Shown in pieces: positions 52,582 through 60,758 of a DNA stretch of 64,000 nucleotides. The position numbers were made by a program, and so were the translations under genes. The stretch comes from Marinagarivorans cellulosilyticus (lineage in GTDB: Bacteria; Pseudomonadota; Gammaproteobacteria; Pseudomonadales; Cellvibrionaceae): contig NZ_AP023086.1 of the NCBI RefSeq assembly GCF_021655555.1, forward strand, positions 1,054,001-1,118,000, written 5' to 3'. Each line of letters starts with the position of its first letter. The stretch's first letter is position 1. The notes beneath the pieces were generated by a model. That model did not search any database. It was not told where the DNA came from and saw only the letters and a program-made list of their open reading frames with translations.

Positions 52582-52905
52582 TTAGCGCTCTAGGTACTGG
52601 ATTTTCCCGGGTACGCCGTCCCATTCTTCGGCGTCGTCGGGGGCATCTTTTTTCTCGGTAATATTGGGCCATACTTCGGCCAATTCGGCGTTTAGCTCCA
52701 AGAAGGCTTCTTGATCTTCGGGTAACTCATCTTCAGAGAAAATAGCATCTACGGGGCATTCTGGCTCGCAAAGTGCGCAGTCGATGCATTCGTCTGGGTG
52801 AATTACAAGTGTGTTTGGGCCTTCATAGAAGCAGTCAACAGGGCACACTTCTACACAGTCTGTGTGTTTACATTTAATGCAGTTTTCGCCGACAACAAAT
52901 GTCAT
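52582..52905 (-). CDS. fdxA: 7Fe-8S ferredoxin FdxA
   Basis: The 107 residues have two cluster motifs: CIKCKHTDCVEVCPVDCFYEG (about 11-31) for the 3Fe-4S/4Fe-4S pair and CIDCALCEPECPVDAI (about 40-55), followed by an acidic C-terminal half. It is a low-potential electron carrier. Location beside mutS is conserved in Pseudomonas and relatives. AGAGG lies 8 bases upstream of the ATG. Confidence 0.96.
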   Translation of the reverse strand: MTFVVGENCIKCKHTDCVEVCPVDCFYEGPNTLVIHPDECIDCALCEPECPVDAIFSEDELPEDQEAFLELNAELAEVWPNITEKKDAPDDAEEWDGVPGKIQYLER

Positions 52906-53064
52906 TGGATTAACCTCTATATTGGTCTGGTTGCGCTAGGGCACACAAGGAGCGTTTAGCCAGTAATCGCGGCCTTTAGGGGTGCTTAGGCATTGCAGGG
53001 CTGAATTTTAAGCGCGACATTCTAACAGTTGCGCGCGGAAAGGAAAGTCTAACCGCGTGCAGGC

Positions 53065-55701
53065 TTATACCATTTTCTTTAATTTATAGATCAACTGCAG
53101 TGCATCAAAGGGCGTTAGCAGGTTTGGGTCACACTCGATGATGGCTTCTTCGGCGGCGCTTGGGCCACTGCCGAACAGGTCGGGTTGTGGGCCGCGTGCT
53201 TTGGTTTTTACCGTGCTGGCTGCTTTGGTGGGTTCTGGTGTGGGTGCAGCTTTGGGCTGCTCTACAACTGGCGCCGGTATTACCATGGGTTCTGGCGTGG
53301 GTTGGCCTTCTAGCCGGGCTAATTGGCACTGTGCGTTGTAAATAACCGGCGCTGGAATACCGGCAAGCTTGGCCACTTGCAGGCCGTAGCTTTTGCTGGC
53401 GGGGCCTTCTTCAATACTGTGCAAAAACACAATGTTGTCGTTGTGCTCGGTAGCGCTTAAGTGCACGTTATTCACTGTGGGAATTTGCTCGGCCAAGGTA
53501 GTAATTTCAAAGTAATGGGTGGCAAACAGGGTGTAAGCTTTTAGTTCTTTGGCGAGGTGCTCGGCACAGGCCCAAGCTAGAGATAAACCATCGTAAGTGC
53601 TTGTGCCACGGCCTACTTCATCCATTAATACCAAGCTGTTGTCGGTAGCGTTATGCAGAATATTGGCGGTTTCTGTCATTTCTACCATAAAGGTAGAGCG
53701 GCCACCGGCTAAGTCGTCTGATGAGCCTATACGAGTGAATATGCGGTCGACCAGGCTTAGCTCGCAGGCTTCGGCCGGTACGTAGCTACCAATTTGTGCC
53801 AGCAATACGATAAGTGCCGTTTGGCGCATATAGGTCGATTTACCGCCCATGTTGGGGCCGGTAATCACCAGCATGCGGCGCTCGTTATTACACAATACGC
53901 TGTTGGGGACAAAGGGGGTATCTAATACATCTTCCACTACGGGGTGGCGACCGTTGGTAATGTTAATGCCGGGCGTATTGCTAATGCTTGGGCAGCATAA
54001 ATTCAGGTGTTCGGCGCGCTCGGCTAAACCACATAAAACATCTAGCTCGCTAACGGCAGCGGCGGCGCCTTGTAGGGCCAATAAGTGCTGATTACAAATT
54101 TCAATCAGCTCGTCGTACAGCGCTTTTTCACGTGTAAGGGCGCGGCTTTTGGCCGAAAGGGCTTTATCTTCAAAAGCTTTAAGTTCTGGTGTAATAAAGC
54201 GTTCGGCATTTTTAAGGGTTTGCCGGCGCTGATATTCGGCGGGGGCTTTATCCGATTGTGCGCTGGTCATCTCTATAAAGTAACCGTGTACGCGGTTGTA
54301 GCCCACTTTTAAGGTGGGTACGCCGGTGCGCTCGCGCTCGCGGGCTTCTAGGTCTAACAAAAACTGGCCGGCATTGGTGCTAATGTTGCGCAGCTCGTCT
54401 AGCTCGGCATCGTAACCGTTTGCAATTACACCACCATCGCGAATCACCACAGGCGGGTTTTCGATAATGGCTTTTTCTAGGGTGGCAACCAATTCGGGGA
54501 ATTCGCCCACTTGCTGCGCCAATGTTTTAAGGTGGTGGTTGTCGGTATTTTTAAGCAGGCTTTGCAATTCTGGGAAGGCACCTACAGAGCTACACAAACG
54601 GGATAAATCACGCGGGCGAGCCGAGCGCAATGCCACGCGGCCCAATATGCGCTCCATATCGCCAATGTGTTTTAGCGGGTGGCGCAATTGCTCGAATTGG
54701 TAATTGGCCAGTACGCTGGTAATTGCGCTTTGGCGAGCCAATATGGTGTGCTCGCAACGTAGCGGTTTGTGCAACCAACGCTTTAGTAAGCGTCCGCCCA
54801 TGGCGGTGCAGCTGCTGTTTAATACCGAAAAAAGCGTATTTTCTTCGCCGCCGGTAAGGTTTAAATCTAATTCTAGATTGCGGCGGGTGGCGCTATCCAT
54901 GGCTACGGTTTGCTCGATGTTTTCAACCGCGAGGCCCGAAAGGTGGGCTAAATCGTTGCGCTGGGTTTCTTTGGCGTAACCGTAGAGGCAACCGGCGGCA
55001 GCAATAGCGGCGTGCATGTGGCCGCAGCCAAAACCTTGCAAATCTTTAGTGCCAAAATGTTCGCACAAGGCGCGGTTGCCTTGTGCGCTATCGAACTCCC
55101 AATCGGGGCGTTTGCGTAAGCCGTTTTTAGGCAATGTGCCTTCATTTAGGCTAAGTAATTCGGGTACTAATAATTCGGCCGGGCGCAGGCGTTCTAGCTC
55201 GCCTAATAAGGCAGTTTCGCCAATCACTTCCAAAACACAAAAGCGGCCGCTACCCATATCTAAAGAGGCAATGCCAAAGTGTTCTTCATTTTGTGCAATG
55301 GCCACCAGTAAATTATCGCGGCCGGCATCCATTAAGGCTTCGTCGCTTAAGGTGCCTGGTGTTACTACGCGCACCACTTTGCGCTCTACCGGGCCTTTAC
55401 TGGTGGCGGGGTCGCCAATTTGTTCGCAAATAGCCACCGAAATACCATTGCGCACCAGCTTAGCTAAATAGCCTTCCGCTGCATGAAACGGCAAACCCGC
55501 CATAGGTATAGGGTTGCCACCGGCCTTGCCGCGCGCGGTTAAGGTGATATCTAACACCTGCGAGGCCAGCTTAGCATCGTCAAAAAACACCTCGTAAAAG
55601 TCACCCATACGGTAAAACACCAGCTCGTTAGGGTGCTCGGCTTTAATGCGCATATATTGCTGCATCATGGGGGTGTGCTTAACGGCGGTGGTTGTGGACA
55701 T
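53065..55701 (-). CDS. mutS: DNA mismatch recognition protein MutS
   Basis: Taking the ATG at 55701 (MSTTTAVKHTPMMQQYMRIK) gives 878 residues, the normal MutS size; an upstream start adds 37 residues without MutS character. The mismatch-contacting FYE lies in RMGDFYEVFFDDA (about 34-46). The ATPase has Walker A GPNMGGKSTYMRQ, MDEVGRGTSTYDG and ATHYFE. A Pro/Ala/Thr-rich stretch with TPEP repeats (about 810-850) precedes the tetramerisation tail. It starts mismatch repair with the MutL encoded at 34 kb. Confidence 0.96.
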   Translation of the reverse strand: MSTTTAVKHTPMMQQYMRIKAEHPNELVFYRMGDFYEVFFDDAKLASQVLDITLTARGKAGGNPIPMAGLPFHAAEGYLAKLVRNGISVAICEQIGDPATSKGPVERKVVRVVTPGTLSDEALMDAGRDNLLVAIAQNEEHFGIASLDMGSGRFCVLEVIGETALLGELERLRPAELLVPELLSLNEGTLPKNGLRKRPDWEFDSAQGNRALCEHFGTKDLQGFGCGHMHAAIAAAGCLYGYAKETQRNDLAHLSGLAVENIEQTVAMDSATRRNLELDLNLTGGEENTLFSVLNSSCTAMGGRLLKRWLHKPLRCEHTILARQSAITSVLANYQFEQLRHPLKHIGDMERILGRVALRSARPRDLSRLCSSVGAFPELQSLLKNTDNHHLKTLAQQVGEFPELVATLEKAIIENPPVVIRDGGVIANGYDAELDELRNISTNAGQFLLDLEARERERTGVPTLKVGYNRVHGYFIEMTSAQSDKAPAEYQRRQTLKNAERFITPELKAFEDKALSAKSRALTREKALYDELIEICNQHLLALQGAAAAVSELDVLCGLAERAEHLNLCCPSISNTPGINITNGRHPVVEDVLDTPFVPNSVLCNNERRMLVITGPNMGGKSTYMRQTALIVLLAQIGSYVPAEACELSLVDRIFTRIGSSDDLAGGRSTFMVEMTETANILHNATDNSLVLMDEVGRGTSTYDGLSLAWACAEHLAKELKAYTLFATHYFEITTLAEQIPTVNNVHLSATEHNDNIVFLHSIEEGPASKSYGLQVAKLAGIPAPVIYNAQCQLARLEGQPTPEPMVIPAPVVEQPKAAPTPEPTKAASTVKTKARGPQPDLFGSGPSAAEEAIIECDPNLLTPFDALQLIYKLKKMV

Positions 55702-55925
55702 GGCTAATGGCTTCTTAAATAAAGGCGGCTTGAAAACGAGGGCGGGGATTGTAACAAAGGATGGGGGCAAGGTTGAGGTGTAATCGACAAAGGGGAGCGG
55801 GTTGTATCGCAATGCTGCAGGTTGGTTAGTCGTCTATTTTCTCAAAAACGCAACTACTGGGTTTATCTGGTAATACTCGAAACCACGAGTGCATATCTTC
55901 TGGAACCGATAGGAGGACGCACCGC

Positions 55926-56234
55926 ATGGAAAACAAGGACGTTTTTATTCTGAATTGGCAAGGCTATGAAATCGAGGTATCACACTTGCGCAGCTACTCT
56001 AAAGCCTTCGAAAAAGCCTATGGCTATGGTATGAGCCATATCGAGGTTAAGACCATCGCCCCGCAAGGGGCGGCGCTGCGTGTTACTGATACAGGCTATC
56101 GCTCTATATTCACTGATGAACTGAGCGTTAAGAGCGCAGGCGGCGTTAAACGCTTCGTCATTGATGGCTTAGGCGGGTTGCGGGCTCCACAAGCTGGAAA
56201 GCTCAGCATGAAGCACAAGAGCAATATTAATTAA
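55926..56234 (+). CDS. Small protein of unknown function
   Basis: A 102-residue frame with a strong ribosome-binding site (AGGAGG, 9 bases before the ATG). The first two-thirds are a mix of acidic and aromatic residues (VFILNWQGYEIEVSHLRSYS...) and the end is basic. It has no signal peptide, membrane helix or motif that I recognise. It lies between mutS and the HTH/Fic pair and may belong to the same acquired module. Confidence 0.6.
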   Translation: MENKDVFILNWQGYEIEVSHLRSYSKAFEKAYGYGMSHIEVKTIAPQGAALRVTDTGYRSIFTDELSVKSAGGVKRFVIDGLGGLRAPQAGKLSMKHKSNIN

Positions 56235-56300
56235 ATGTTAAGGCAAAAAAAACAGCGCCTGAAGGGAGGTCGAGCCGCTAGCTCGGGCTGCTTTTCACTA

Positions 56301-56391
56301 CATTTGTCAACAAATGGATTGACAAATGTTCTTGCTGTGTCAAGGTATATGTTGACAATTAGATTTTGGTTGTAAACTTAAAGGTTGACAA
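56301..56391 (+). promoter_or_regulatory. Operator/promoter region with five TTGACAA-type repeats
   Basis: TTGACAA or its complement occurs at 56304-56310, 56319-56325, 56352-56358 and 56385-56391, with a shorter TGTCAA at 56338-56343; CATTTG at 56301 is also inverted at 56311. The copies span the promoter of the HTH gene and the last touches its start codon, which is a typical layout for autorepression by an HTH protein. Confidence 0.6.
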
Positions 56392-56392
56392 T

Positions 56393-56851
56393 ATGGGGCT
56401 GAAAACACTCATAGCTCGCCAATATCGCGAGCAAATCAATGAAGTCCGCAAAAAGCTGGAAGGTCTAAGCACGCCTTCTGAAGGCTGGTTGCGCACTGCG
56501 CGCAAAGCCCTTGGCATGTCAGGTGCGCAGTTCGCTAGGCGCGCAGGCGTTAGTCGCGCTTTGGTTTCCAAAACAGAAATTTCAGAAAACTCTGGTAGCG
56601 TCACCCTTAAAACCATGCAGCAAATGGCCGCCGCCATGAATTGCCGCTTTGTTTATGCCGTTGTTCCTGAGCGCGACGTGGAAGATATTCTCGATGCGCG
56701 TGCGCACGAAAAAGCGAGCGAGATCGTAAAGCAGGCCGGCGTCCACATGGCGCTTGAAGATCAAGCCCTTTCCAATGAGCGCCTCCACGCAGAAATAGAG
56801 CGTCTAGGTAAAGAACTGCGCGATACTCCCTCAAACCTGTGGGATGAGTAA
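56393..56851 (+). CDS. HTH regulator, 'mobile mystery protein A' family
   Basis: From the ATG at 56393 (MGLKTLIARQYREQINEVR) the protein is 152 residues; a TTG nine codons earlier is inside the operator repeats and is not used. An XRE-type helix-turn-helix is seen at about 42-85 (MSGAQFARRAGVSRALVSKTE...VTLKTMQQMAAAMN), and the C-terminal half is charged and helical. It pairs with the downstream Fic protein (one-base overlap, TAATG), a co-occurrence known from mobile elements. It is likely an autorepressor that may also neutralise the Fic protein (inference). Confidence 0.85.
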   Translation: MGLKTLIARQYREQINEVRKKLEGLSTPSEGWLRTARKALGMSGAQFARRAGVSRALVSKTEISENSGSVTLKTMQQMAAAMNCRFVYAVVPERDVEDILDARAHEKASEIVKQAGVHMALEDQALSNERLHAEIERLGKELRDTPSNLWDE

Positions 56852-57453
56852 TGAGCAAGCTTGTTGGAGAACCTGATGGATCAACGCCGCTAGAGCCAGA
56901 AGAGCTTGAAGGATTGCTGCACAAGCATGTCACCACACGCGGGCAGCTTGATGAGCTGGAGCAGTACAATATTCAAGACGGTCTCAAATGGCTCAAGAAA
57001 CAAAAAAGCGCCGACCCATTCACCGAAGGCTTTGCGCGCGATCTTCATCAAAAGCTATTCGGGCAGGTCTGGAGCTGGGCAGGGGCGTTCCGCAAAACAG
57101 AAAAGAATATCGGTATAGATCCATTCCAAATTGCCATCCAACTGCGTCTGCTTCTCGATGATGCCAAGTTCTGGGTTGAGTATAAAACCTATCCGCCTCA
57201 TGAACTCGCCGCGCGGTTTCATCATAGGATGGTCTTTATCCATCCATTCCCTAACGGCAATGGTCGTCATGCGCGCATCATGGCAGACGCGATACTCATC
57301 ATCGCATTAAAAGAAAAGCCAATTGATTGGTCGGGAGGCATCGATTTACAAAAGATGAATAATCGGCGTGCCGAATATATAACTGCGTTGCGCGCCGCCG
57401 ACGCTGGGGATTTTGCGTCATTGTTGAATTTTGTTGGAGGCGTAGCAGTGTAA
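56851..57453 (+). CDS. Fic-domain protein, 'mobile mystery protein B' family
   Basis: The 200 residues contain the Fic core HPFPNGNGRHAR (about 131-142), which carries the catalytic His and phosphate-binding loop of AMP-transferring enzymes; the usual acidic residue at the fifth position is Asn here. The N-terminal part (STPLEPEELEGLLHKHVTTRGQLDELE) is typical of this family. I cannot identify a clear inhibitory (S/T)xxxE(G/N) helix. It is translationally coupled to the HTH gene. Likely activity is AMPylation of a cellular target within a toxin-antitoxin-like pair; that is inference. Confidence 0.87.
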   Translation: MSKLVGEPDGSTPLEPEELEGLLHKHVTTRGQLDELEQYNIQDGLKWLKKQKSADPFTEGFARDLHQKLFGQVWSWAGAFRKTEKNIGIDPFQIAIQLRLLLDDAKFWVEYKTYPPHELAARFHHRMVFIHPFPNGNGRHARIMADAILIIALKEKPIDWSGGIDLQKMNNRRAEYITALRAADAGDFASLLNFVGGVAV

Positions 57454-57533
57454 TTAACTTAGCGGCAGCCGACAATTTTTCTGGACTCGCTCAAGCCAAC
57501 CCATGGGCGCTCCGCACGCGCTCTGGAAAATGT

Positions 57534-57689
57534 ATGTCGAAGACGCAAAGCATTAACCAAAATTGCCCGGCCTATGGTGACTTCCGGGTAGTGTTTTTGA
57601 TTTTCCAAGATGATTTTAAACGGGCTGAGCAAGAACATGAGCTGGGCGGAGTGGTTTTTGAAAGTGATTTGGCTCGTATATTTTTATAG
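57534..57689 (+). CDS. Doubtful 51-residue open frame in the gap before the TOMM operon
   Basis: An ATG-initiated frame of 51 codons (MSKTQSINQNCPAYGDFRV...) lies in the 320-bp gap between the Fic and YcaO genes. It is convergent with the YcaO gene, has no good ribosome-binding site and no recognised family. It may be a remnant of a longer gene. Otherwise the gap shows nothing. Confidence 0.25.
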   Translation: MSKTQSINQNCPAYGDFRVVFLIFQDDFKRAEQEHELGGVVFESDLARIFL

Positions 57690-57776
57690 TTTGTAATTTA
57701 ATCTTATCGCTAGCGAACTCGAATTACTCAGTAAAACGCCTTGCATCTACTCGCTTTATCTTCGGGGCATAAGCAA

Positions 57777-59834
57777 TCAAATCGTAATACTGTGAGGGTT
57801 GAGTTGCTCTTCAGTAAGCACGCTATCTACCCACCCAAGCTTAACCGGCACATCAAATAAACGCCCTGGTCCAGTACGCCGCCAAAAGTGACGAAGCCCC
57901 GGCGCTAGCATTCTTACAACAGGTAATTGGGTGTCTTTTTCGGTTAAGTCGAAGGCTATAAGCTCTATGCTTTGTTCGGCTAAGCGGCCGGTGAGGGTTT
58001 GTATGGCTTCTTCTAAAACTTCGATTTTATTGGGATGGGTTGTTTTAAAGTTTAGGGCAGTAGGCTGGTTGGTGTTTAAGTGTGGGTGGTCGTTAATTGT
58101 TTGTGTGTCCATCCAAGCGTAAAGTGTTTGATCGCTATTGCTGGAACGTGCCGTAAGGGCTACCGGTAAAAGCTGGTTTAATTCTATTACGCAGCGCTCT
58201 ATCGCGATGTTTGGGTCTACGTGGCAACCAAAAGCATACAATATCTCGGTTTGTGTTTTTTTGTTGTAGCTTACCGCAACAAAACAGGGGGTTTCTAAAT
58301 CGGTGGTAATATCCAAAATATGGAAGGCGCGATTTAGCCCGTTGTAGTAATCACGCACTTCGTTAATGTAACTATTACCGATTGAATCAATATCAATATG
58401 CGGGCGCTCGCAGCGGTTGTACCACCAAATGGCGGCGGCATCGCGTTCTATTAATTCAAGTGTGCCTTGTAAAATAGCTTCTAAGTGAGTATTACCTGCC
58501 GCGCAGCCATTGGAATCGGGGTAGGCGAAAAACGTATCTTCGTTTTTATCTGAATATTGTGCGTAGGCAATTTCGCTTAATATAAAACAAGGCTTGTCTT
58601 TTGTTAGTGAATAAGCCTTGCTCCAGTGGTGTAGTGTGCTTTCATCAAACGGTTGTGGTATTAACTGGTGAAATGATTTTACTGCACTATTAATTGCGTC
58701 TTTGTTTTGGTACTGAGCGGGGCTAAAGTTTAAGCAGGTGTGGGGGTGAATAAAGGCATCGTCTTCAGGCTTATATGGCGCTGTAATAGCCGGTTGTTGG
58801 CCTTGGTGTACCATGGAGTAACGCTCTACACCTTCGCACAGTGCGCCCACCTTGGCTTGCAGTGCTGTTTTGCCCTTACCTCCACTGGATGAGCGCAAAT
58901 GATTATTCAGCCAAAAACGATTAGTACTCGAAAAAGCTAAGTTACGGCCCGATGAGTAATTGCAGACCAGTTCGTTCTCTAGGCTGCGGTAGGGGGCAAG
59001 TTTAGAAATAATGCCAACAACCGGGTGGACCAGCGGTAATAAATTTTGATAGGTTTCTTCTAGTGTTCGTACTCTAAACCCTTGTGTTCTCGTGGTTTTG
59101 AGGGTTTCAATATCCTTATGAAAATAAGACGTAACCGTATTCGATGTATTGCAAGTGTTGCAGCCGCCTTTTGGTTGTACTGCGTATGAACTGGCGGTGT
59201 TGTTTGTGAGGTCGATATCCCAAAATAAGTGCGGGTCTAAAGCGCCCTCGAATTTTTGTAATAGCTTATTAAGTTGTTCTTGTGGCAGCCCTGTTGTGTG
59301 GCGGTTGATAAGTTGCGCACTTTTTTTGTTTTCAGCTGCAAACTTTAGCAATGGCCGGTGTGACAATATGCGTGCGCTAATGCACGATGCGCATAGGCCG
59401 GTTGCTGGTGTTATGAGTATTTGCTTGTCTGATATGTTTATGTGGGTGATGTTATCTTCGGTGCTTTGAAAGACAATATGCTCAAAAAAAGTTGAGGATA
59501 ACGTAAGCGGACCAATAGGCTGGTTAAAGAGTTTTTTTAGTCGGTTTTTAGTAAGCTCGTGCTCGGTATTGTTTGGTGCTTCTGCTTCCGTACTTAACAG
59601 CTTCTTGGCGATTAATTGTTGTACGGCGGCAACAATTTTAGCCGGCGAAAATTGTGTATTTAACTGCGTTAATAATTCTTCTGTGCTGCAGGGCGTTTTG
59701 GCCACTAGCGAAAATATTGAAGGGAGCAAGGCCCCTTCAATCATGGTGTCCTCTTTAAATGTCGACAAAATAATGCCGACGTTATCAATGCTATACAGGG
59801 CGGGTGCTGCACAAATAAAAAGTTTTTGTTTCAT
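57777..59834 (-). CDS. TOMM cyclodehydratase with fused leader-binding and YcaO domains
   Basis: The 685 residues have an N-terminal part of the precursor-binding/cyclodehydratase type with two CxxC pairs likely to bind zinc (LCASCISA near 150, GCNTCNTS near 225) and a C-terminal YcaO domain (about 265-685: SSGGKGKTALQAKVGALCEGVERYSMV near 335, LELIERDAAAIWWY, FGCHVDPNIAIERCVIELNQ). YcaO enzymes use ATP to turn Cys, Ser or Thr of a precursor peptide into azolines. The C-terminus (NPHSITI) lacks the Pro-rich tail of many TOMM YcaOs. It is third in a leftward operon with a regulator and an unknown protein. No obvious short precursor gene is in the window. Confidence 0.87.
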   Translation of the reverse strand: MKQKLFICAAPALYSIDNVGIILSTFKEDTMIEGALLPSIFSLVAKTPCSTEELLTQLNTQFSPAKIVAAVQQLIAKKLLSTEAEAPNNTEHELTKNRLKKLFNQPIGPLTLSSTFFEHIVFQSTEDNITHINISDKQILITPATGLCASCISARILSHRPLLKFAAENKKSAQLINRHTTGLPQEQLNKLLQKFEGALDPHLFWDIDLTNNTASSYAVQPKGGCNTCNTSNTVTSYFHKDIETLKTTRTQGFRVRTLEETYQNLLPLVHPVVGIISKLAPYRSLENELVCNYSSGRNLAFSSTNRFWLNNHLRSSSGGKGKTALQAKVGALCEGVERYSMVHQGQQPAITAPYKPEDDAFIHPHTCLNFSPAQYQNKDAINSAVKSFHQLIPQPFDESTLHHWSKAYSLTKDKPCFILSEIAYAQYSDKNEDTFFAYPDSNGCAAGNTHLEAILQGTLELIERDAAAIWWYNRCERPHIDIDSIGNSYINEVRDYYNGLNRAFHILDITTDLETPCFVAVSYNKKTQTEILYAFGCHVDPNIAIERCVIELNQLLPVALTARSSNSDQTLYAWMDTQTINDHPHLNTNQPTALNFKTTHPNKIEVLEEAIQTLTGRLAEQSIELIAFDLTEKDTQLPVVRMLAPGLRHFWRRTGPGRLFDVPVKLGWVDSVLTEEQLNPHSITI

Positions 59835-59888
59835 GAAGCACCTGACTTTTATGCTTAAGAGGGGGTAATAATTTTGTCGGTGAAACTA

Positions 59889-60755
59889 CTAGGTGGTGTA
59901 AAGAAGGATTTCTTCTTCGCCATTAATTTTAATGCCTGTTAGTACGTCAAAGGATGAGCAAGTATAGGGGAGTGTTAATACAATGTTCTTGGTCGAGGGC
60001 TCAACTTTTCCGCCAACTTCTAATACAACCTTTGTAGAGCCTTGCTCGAAGTTTTTATCTGACTTCCCAATGCCGAAGGCATCTTCGCCGGCATCAGGTT
60101 GGGTGTCGCGCCAGCCTACTTGATTCGCTAAGTTCTCTACGGCGACTTTAAACTCTGAGCCGTCAGATGTGCCATGAATTTCGACTTTAGGCCATACAAT
60201 ATTCGGGTCTAATTGCAGTTTTACCGCTTCGCCTATAATCATGCCGCAGCCGCCCCAGCGAATGACTATATCGATTTGCTTTTGCTCTTGCTTTTTAACT
60301 TCGTTTAAATAACAGCTTGCTTTTTGATTAATGGGATCTTCTTGATTTGGGCCTGTAATTACCACAACTGATTCAAGCGCGCTTCGGTTTTTATCTGAAT
60401 AGACCTTGTAAACAACAAGCCCGTCACTCATGAAATGTCTTGTTAGGGTATCGTTGCCGGTAGGGCCGTAATAAGTTGCGCTTTTGTAATTCTCGGCGAC
60501 TATTTCCCCTGTGGTGGGTAGATATTGCCATGTATTGTCGCCATAAATTTCTTTTGAAAAGAAACTGCGTAATTCAGGTGATTCGTTCAGTTTTATCATT
60601 AACTGAAAATACTGACGGCTAATGTTGTCTATGTCGATAAAGTTTTCGTTGATGACTTCTGACGATATAGAAACATTTTTTGTGCCATATTCTGTGATGC
60701 TGACTTCAGAGTTACCTTCTGATGCTAACTGCGATAAATTAAATTCATTGCCCAT
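59889..60755 (-). CDS. Unrecognised 288-residue protein of the TOMM operon
   Basis: The protein has no signal peptide or membrane helix. Its N-terminal 75 residues include a helical segment (about 45-70: ISRQYFQLMIKLNESPELRSFFSKEI) faintly like the leader part of TOMM precursors of the NHLP type, but the remaining 210 residues look like a folded mostly-beta domain and contain only three Cys. It could be a large substrate, a partner or an immunity/effector protein of the operon. It starts 3 bases after the regulator's stop and is 54 bases upstream of the YcaO gene. I do not recognise a family. Confidence 0.65.
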   Translation of the reverse strand: MGNEFNLSQLASEGNSEVSITEYGTKNVSISSEVINENFIDIDNISRQYFQLMIKLNESPELRSFFSKEIYGDNTWQYLPTTGEIVAENYKSATYYGPTGNDTLTRHFMSDGLVVYKVYSDKNRSALESVVVITGPNQEDPINQKASCYLNEVKKQEQKQIDIVIRWGGCGMIIGEAVKLQLDPNIVWPKVEIHGTSDGSEFKVAVENLANQVGWRDTQPDAGEDAFGIGKSDKNFEQGSTKVVLEVGGKVEPSTKNIVLTLPYTCSSFDVLTGIKINGEEEILLYTT

Positions 60756-60758
60756 ATT

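Noticed and set aside
57453..59889. Search for a short TOMM precursor gene beside the YcaO gene
   Set aside because: The gaps 57454-57776 and 59835-59888 hold no short frame with a leader plus a Cys/Ser/Thr-rich core and a ribosome-binding site. The 51-codon frame at 57534 does not fit.
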